DNA from: Sulfuricurvum sp. IAE1
GTDB taxonomy: Bacteria; Campylobacterota; Campylobacteria; Campylobacterales; Sulfurimonadaceae
Reading direction: 5' to 3'
Assembly: GCA_945867285.1 (NCBI GenBank)
Contig: CAMBHX010000020.1
Span: 1 to 18,179 of the forward strand
DNA length: 18,179 nucleotides
The stretch's first letter is position 1; each line of letters starts with the position of its first letter. Positions 15,206 through 18,179 of the stretch are shown here, piece after piece. The position numbers and the translations under genes were made by a program. Under the pieces are notes generated by a model. It was given only the letters and a program-made list of their open reading frames with translations. It was not told the DNA's origin and ran no database searches.

Positions 15206-15946
15206 ATGAGCATTATTAAAATCGATATGAATTCACCTGAGTTTCAAGCAGAGCTTGCCAAAACTGTCAAATTTACTGATAAAGTCGTTGCACAATTTGG
15301 TTGGGCATACAATCCAAATGCCGAAATCAACGAAGGTGTTCAAATGGGCTTAGCCCGAAATAAGATGATGTATTCGAAGCGCTTTTGCCCATGCTATATG
15401 GTAGAAGAAGTTGATGGAACATACAAAAGTAGTGACAATCGTCTTTGCCCATGTACTCCCGCCATTGAGCACGAAATCCCAGAAGAAGGTGTATGTCATT
15501 GTCAAATTTTCTGCACACCTGAATATGCAGCATCATTGCTTAAAACTGAAGAAATCACTTCAGTTACTCACCAGCATTCACGCGGACTTACTACTGAAGA
15601 GTGTGAGTTTTTACTCCAAAAGAAAAATATCGATAGCGATGAACTCACATCACTTTTTGAAGCACGTGAGCTTGGAATGGTAGATTTCAAAGTGGTAGAC
15701 GTGCGTGAATGGATGGAATACAAAGGTGCTCGCATCGAAGGAGTAGATGCTCTAATCCCTACAAGCAGCTTTTTTCAAACCCTGACGGAAGCAGATATTA
15801 AAAATGATGAGCACATTATTGTTTACTGTCATGTTGGGAGCCGAAGCGCTCACTGTCAACGTATTTTAACGGATATGGGGTACTTAAAAGTAACCAACTT
15901 GATGGGTGGTATTGTGGCATATAATGGCACCATGGCAAGAGGATAA
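15206..15946 (+). CDS. Ferredoxin:thioredoxin reductase catalytic domain fused to rhodanese
   Basis: This is a two-domain cytoplasmic protein of 246 residues. The N-terminal part is an FTR beta-type domain with CPC (61-63), CPC (81-83) and CHC (97-99). By the plant enzyme, Cys61, 81, 83 and 97 should hold a 4Fe-4S cluster and Cys63/Cys99 form the redox disulfide; an extra Cys103 follows. The C-terminal part is a rhodanese domain: VVDVREWMEYKGARIEGV, then the active loop CHVGSRS with Cys208 as the persulfide site and MGGIVAYNG at the end. The fusion suggests electron transfer to, or release of sulfide from, a persulfide or disulfide substrate; this is inference. The ATG at 15206 is preferred because AAAGGAA precedes it; an upstream ATG at 15143 lies inside repeat B. 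No FTR variable subunit is nearby. rplI starts 2 bases downstream. Confidence 0.92.
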   Translation: MSIIKIDMNSPEFQAELAKTVKFTDKVVAQFGWAYNPNAEINEGVQMGLARNKMMYSKRFCPCYMVEEVDGTYKSSDNRLCPCTPAIEHEIPEEGVCHCQIFCTPEYAASLLKTEEITSVTHQHSRGLTTEECEFLLQKKNIDSDELTSLFEARELGMVDFKVVDVREWMEYKGARIEGVDALIPTSSFFQTLTEADIKNDEHIIVYCHVGSRSAHCQRILTDMGYLKVTNLMGGIVAYNGTMARG

Positions 15947-15948
15947 TC

Positions 15949-16395
15949 ATGAAAGTATTATTAACTAAAGAAGTCAAAGGTGTTGGAAAAGCTGGTGAGA
16001 TTAAAGATGTAGCGGATGGCTACGGAAAAAACTTTCTCATTGGTAAAGGGCTAGCACTTCTAGCTACTCATGAAGTCCTCAAAAAATATGAATCCGATCA
16101 AAAGAAAAAAGCTGCTAATGAAGCGGCTGAGATAGAAAAACTCAATACTATTAAAACTACTCTTGGAAATTTAAAAGTTATTATTACTAAAAAGCTAGGT
16201 AATACTGGTCATCTTTTTGGTTCAGTGACAAAAGAAGAGATTGCAGATGCCCTCATGGCACAACACAAAATTGAAATTGACAAAAAAGAAATTGATACTA
16301 AAACAGGAATTAAGACCGTTGGTAATCACGATCTTGATCTAAAATTAGGTCATGGCATTCACGCTACTTTACATCTAGAGATAAAAGGTGAATAA
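15949..16395 (+). CDS. rplI: 50S ribosomal protein L9
   Basis: L9 binds 23S rRNA with its N-terminal domain and reaches across the ribosome surface, helping keep the reading frame. The 148 residues are standard: the N-domain holds MKVLLTKEVKGVGKAGEIK and the signature-like GYGKNFLIGKGLA (25-37). The connecting helix (about 40-75, Lys/Glu/Ala-rich) and the C-domain (LFGSVTKEEIADAL, and GIHATLHLEIKGE at the end) follow. An AGAGGA ribosome site lies at the end of the preceding fusion gene. The stop overlaps the era GTG start by 8 bases. In Campylobacter jejuni hslV and hslU lie between rplI and era; here they are absent. Confidence 0.98.
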   Translation: MKVLLTKEVKGVGKAGEIKDVADGYGKNFLIGKGLALLATHEVLKKYESDQKKKAANEAAEIEKLNTIKTTLGNLKVIITKKLGNTGHLFGSVTKEEIADALMAQHKIEIDKKEIDTKTGIKTVGNHDLDLKLGHGIHATLHLEIKGE

Positions 16396-17266
16396 AGCTG
16401 GCTTTGTAGCACTTATTGGGCGCCCAAATGCAGGTAAAAGTACCCTTATGAACTGGATTCTAGGGGAAAAAATAGCCCTTGTCAGCCAAAAAGCCAATGC
16501 AACACGTAAGCGTTCCAATGCTATCGTTATGCACAATGATGACCAAATCATCTTTGTGGATACACCAGGATTGCACCAAGCAGAAAAACTTCTCAATCAA
16601 TACATGTTAGAAGAGGCTCTTAAAGCGATTGGGGATTGTGATGTCGTTGTCTATTTAGCACCTGCCTCTGACAAAACCCTTCATTATGAAAAATTCTTAG
16701 AACTCAACCACCAAAAACGCAAACACATTATTGTGCTTAGTAAAATCGATCAAATTTCCCAAGGTGATCTGCTTAAAAAAATAGGTGAATACAATAAATA
16801 CAGTGAACACTTTCTAGCACTTATTCCCATGTCGGTCACCAAAAATGTAGGAAAAAATGATTTGCTGAACACTATTGTCAAACACCTAGATGAATCTCCC
16901 TATTTATACGATCCTGAAAATATCACTACAGAAATGATTCGTACTATCTATAAAGAGTTTATCCGTGAAGCGATTTTTGATAATATCAGCGATGAGATTC
17001 CCTATGAGTCAGATGTATTAATTGATAAAATCGATGAAGACTCTCCCACCGAACACATAAGAGCCACGATAATTGTTGAAAAAGATTCTCAAAAGGGCAT
17101 CATTATTGGAAAAGGTGGGGTTGCTATCAAGCGAATTGGTAAAAATGCCCGTGAAAAAATTGAACGTCTCGCCACTAAGCCTGTTTACCTAGAGCTGTTT
17201 GTTTCCGTCAAAAAAGGGTGGACAACTGATAAAAAATTCTTAAGTGATTTAGGATACGAATGGTAA
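16388..17266 (+). CDS. era: GTPase Era, 30S ribosome assembly factor
   Basis: Era binds the 3' end of 16S rRNA and assists 30S maturation. The 292 residues show the G1 P-loop GRPNAGKS (11-18), G3 DTPG (58-61) and a C-terminal KH domain with GKGG (241-244) and the usual LGY end. G4 is SKID (118-121) instead of the canonical NKxD, and the G5 position reads PMSV rather than the common SA. The first departs from the standard guanine-specificity motif, although related bacteria may share it. The start is GTG at 16388, inside rplI, the only initiator upstream of the P-loop (MNKAGFVALIGRP). Its ribosome site is weak, so expression may depend on translation of rplI. The stop overlaps the next gene by 7 bases. 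Confidence 0.97.
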   Translation: MNKAGFVALIGRPNAGKSTLMNWILGEKIALVSQKANATRKRSNAIVMHNDDQIIFVDTPGLHQAEKLLNQYMLEEALKAIGDCDVVVYLAPASDKTLHYEKFLELNHQKRKHIIVLSKIDQISQGDLLKKIGEYNKYSEHFLALIPMSVTKNVGKNDLLNTIVKHLDESPYLYDPENITTEMIRTIYKEFIREAIFDNISDEIPYESDVLIDKIDEDSPTEHIRATIIVEKDSQKGIIIGKGGVAIKRIGKNAREKIERLATKPVYLELFVSVKKGWTTDKKFLSDLGYEW

Positions 17267-18179
17267 AGAAGTTAGTTATATTCACACAGTTATCCCTAGC
17301 ACTCTTTGGTGGTGAAGTATTTGACCTCTACCGAAGCGGTGGTATGGCCGCTATTCAAAAAGAGATCGACAAAGGATTAGGAACTTCTTCTTTTTGGAAG
17401 GAAAAATTATCTCTCAAAGACCTTCGATTTGGATACTACGAAACAATGGGCACTTTACTTGTGTGTGAAAAAGACCATGCTACTCTTGCTCTGTACCAAA
17501 AAGAGATAAAGAATGGTAAAGAAAATTTTGCACGCCTCAGAAGTATTCCTGCATTTACAGGAAAATTTGCGGGAGATAAAACCCAAGAAGGTGATCGAAA
17601 GACACCTATTGGTGTTTATACTCTTACTCAAAAACTCGGAACCGTTGATCCTTTTTATGGTCCTATGGCATTTGTCACCTCTTATCCTAATCTCTATGAT
17701 CGTATACGAGATAAAAAAGGGGATGGTATCTGGATACACGGATTACCTCTATCAGGAGATCGTGACAGTTTTACCAAGGGCTGTATTGCTATTGACAATG
17801 ATGAACTTATTAGTTTGGATCAAAAAATTGATCCAAAAAATGCCCTTTTGCTGATTGATACAAAACTAAAAAATAACTCCAACATTGCCTATGACTCTAT
17901 TATTTCAGGATTATATCAATGGCGTCATGCGTGGAAATACAACGATCTTCAAGCCTATCTCTCTTTTTATGATACCACTTTTGTCCGATATGATGGCATG
18001 GAATATTTTGATTTCAAAAACTACAAGCAACGTATTTTTGATCGTAAAGAAACTAAAGAAATACTATTTAATAATCTCAATATCACACCTTATCCAGGAG
18101 CACGTCCAAATTTATTTATGGTAACTTTTGACGAAATCTACACTAGTGAAAAACACAACTTTACAGGATCAAAAATACT
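17260..18179 (+). CDS. Csd6/Pgp2-like L,D-carboxypeptidase, 3' end outside window
   Basis: The frame starts at ATG 17260, overlapping the era stop by 7 bases, and stays open to the window end (306 residues visible). A short hydrophobic segment (KLVIFTQLSLALFGG) suggests export. The YkuD (L,D-transpeptidase) domain spans about 65-202: the strand region TLLVCEKDHATLALY, GDRKTPIGVYTL (111-122), then HGLPLSGDRDSFTKGCIAI with His160 and catalytic Cys175. A C-terminal region rich in aromatic residues (about 215-265, WRHAWKYNDLQAYLSFYD) looks like the NTF2-type domain of Helicobacter Csd6 and Campylobacter Pgp2. Those enzymes trim tetrapeptides in peptidoglycan to tripeptides and help set helical or curved shape. 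This function is inferred from the architecture. A classical L,D-transpeptidase is the alternative. Confidence 0.88.
   Translation, partial: MVKKLVIFTQLSLALFGGEVFDLYRSGGMAAIQKEIDKGLGTSSFWKEKLSLKDLRFGYYETMGTLLVCEKDHATLALYQKEIKNGKENFARLRSIPAFTGKFAGDKTQEGDRKTPIGVYTLTQKLGTVDPFYGPMAFVTSYPNLYDRIRDKKGDGIWIHGLPLSGDRDSFTKGCIAIDNDELISLDQKIDPKNALLLIDTKLKNNSNIAYDSIISGLYQWRHAWKYNDLQAYLSFYDTTFVRYDGMEYFDFKNYKQRIFDRKETKEILFNNLNITPYPGARPNLFMVTFDEIYTSEKHNFTGSKI

Overview
The window looks like the chromosome of a Campylobacterota (Epsilonproteobacteria) member, probably close to the free-living Sulfuricurvum/Sulfurimonas group. This rests on gene content and order, not on any search: argG, rplI and era run together as in Campylobacter, flaG and fliS are adjacent, there is a CetB/Aer-like stand-alone PAS protein, a ferredoxin:thioredoxin reductase-rhodanese fusion, and a Csd6/Pgp2-like cell-shape peptidase. 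Base composition is moderately AT-rich and even, with no obvious prophage, transposase or CRISPR array.

Layout. (1) 1-8631, + strand: a tightly packed efflux operon with two different RND pumps. The end of one RND permease (5' part outside the window) is followed by an outer-membrane lipoprotein of the NodT type, then a second TolC-like channel, a short membrane-fusion protein and a complete second RND permease. Gaps run from -14 to +13 bases, so the genes are probably co-transcribed. (2) 8646-8732: a structured intergenic repeat (copy A), then a - strand operon dapE > thioredoxin-like > ridA (10639 to 8721). (3) 10757-11179: a PAS-domain sensor on +, converging on a - strand pair made of an MFS exporter and a small unknown protein. 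(4) 12707-13791: a FliA (sigma-28)-type promoter followed by flaG, fliS and a small helical protein in the position of a FliT-like chaperone. (5) 13877 to the end: argG, repeat copy B, the FTR-rhodanese fusion, rplI, era and a Csd6-like L,D-carboxypeptidase that runs off the window. From the fusion gene onward, neighbours overlap or sit 2 bases apart.

The most unusual structure is a pair of inverted, about 85-base intergenic elements (8646-8732 and 15099-15183), 6.4 kb apart. Each follows the stop codon of a different gene (ridA, argG) in the same sense orientation. They share a 69-base core with 64 identities. Four of the five differences fall in the loop of the first hairpin. Both copies end in a perfect palindrome whose stem sequence differs while pairing is kept. 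That pattern suggests a structured RNA or single-stranded DNA element.

Other points of interest are the absence of hslV/hslU between rplI and era, the absence of fliD between flaG and fliS, and the two different tripartite pumps in one operon.
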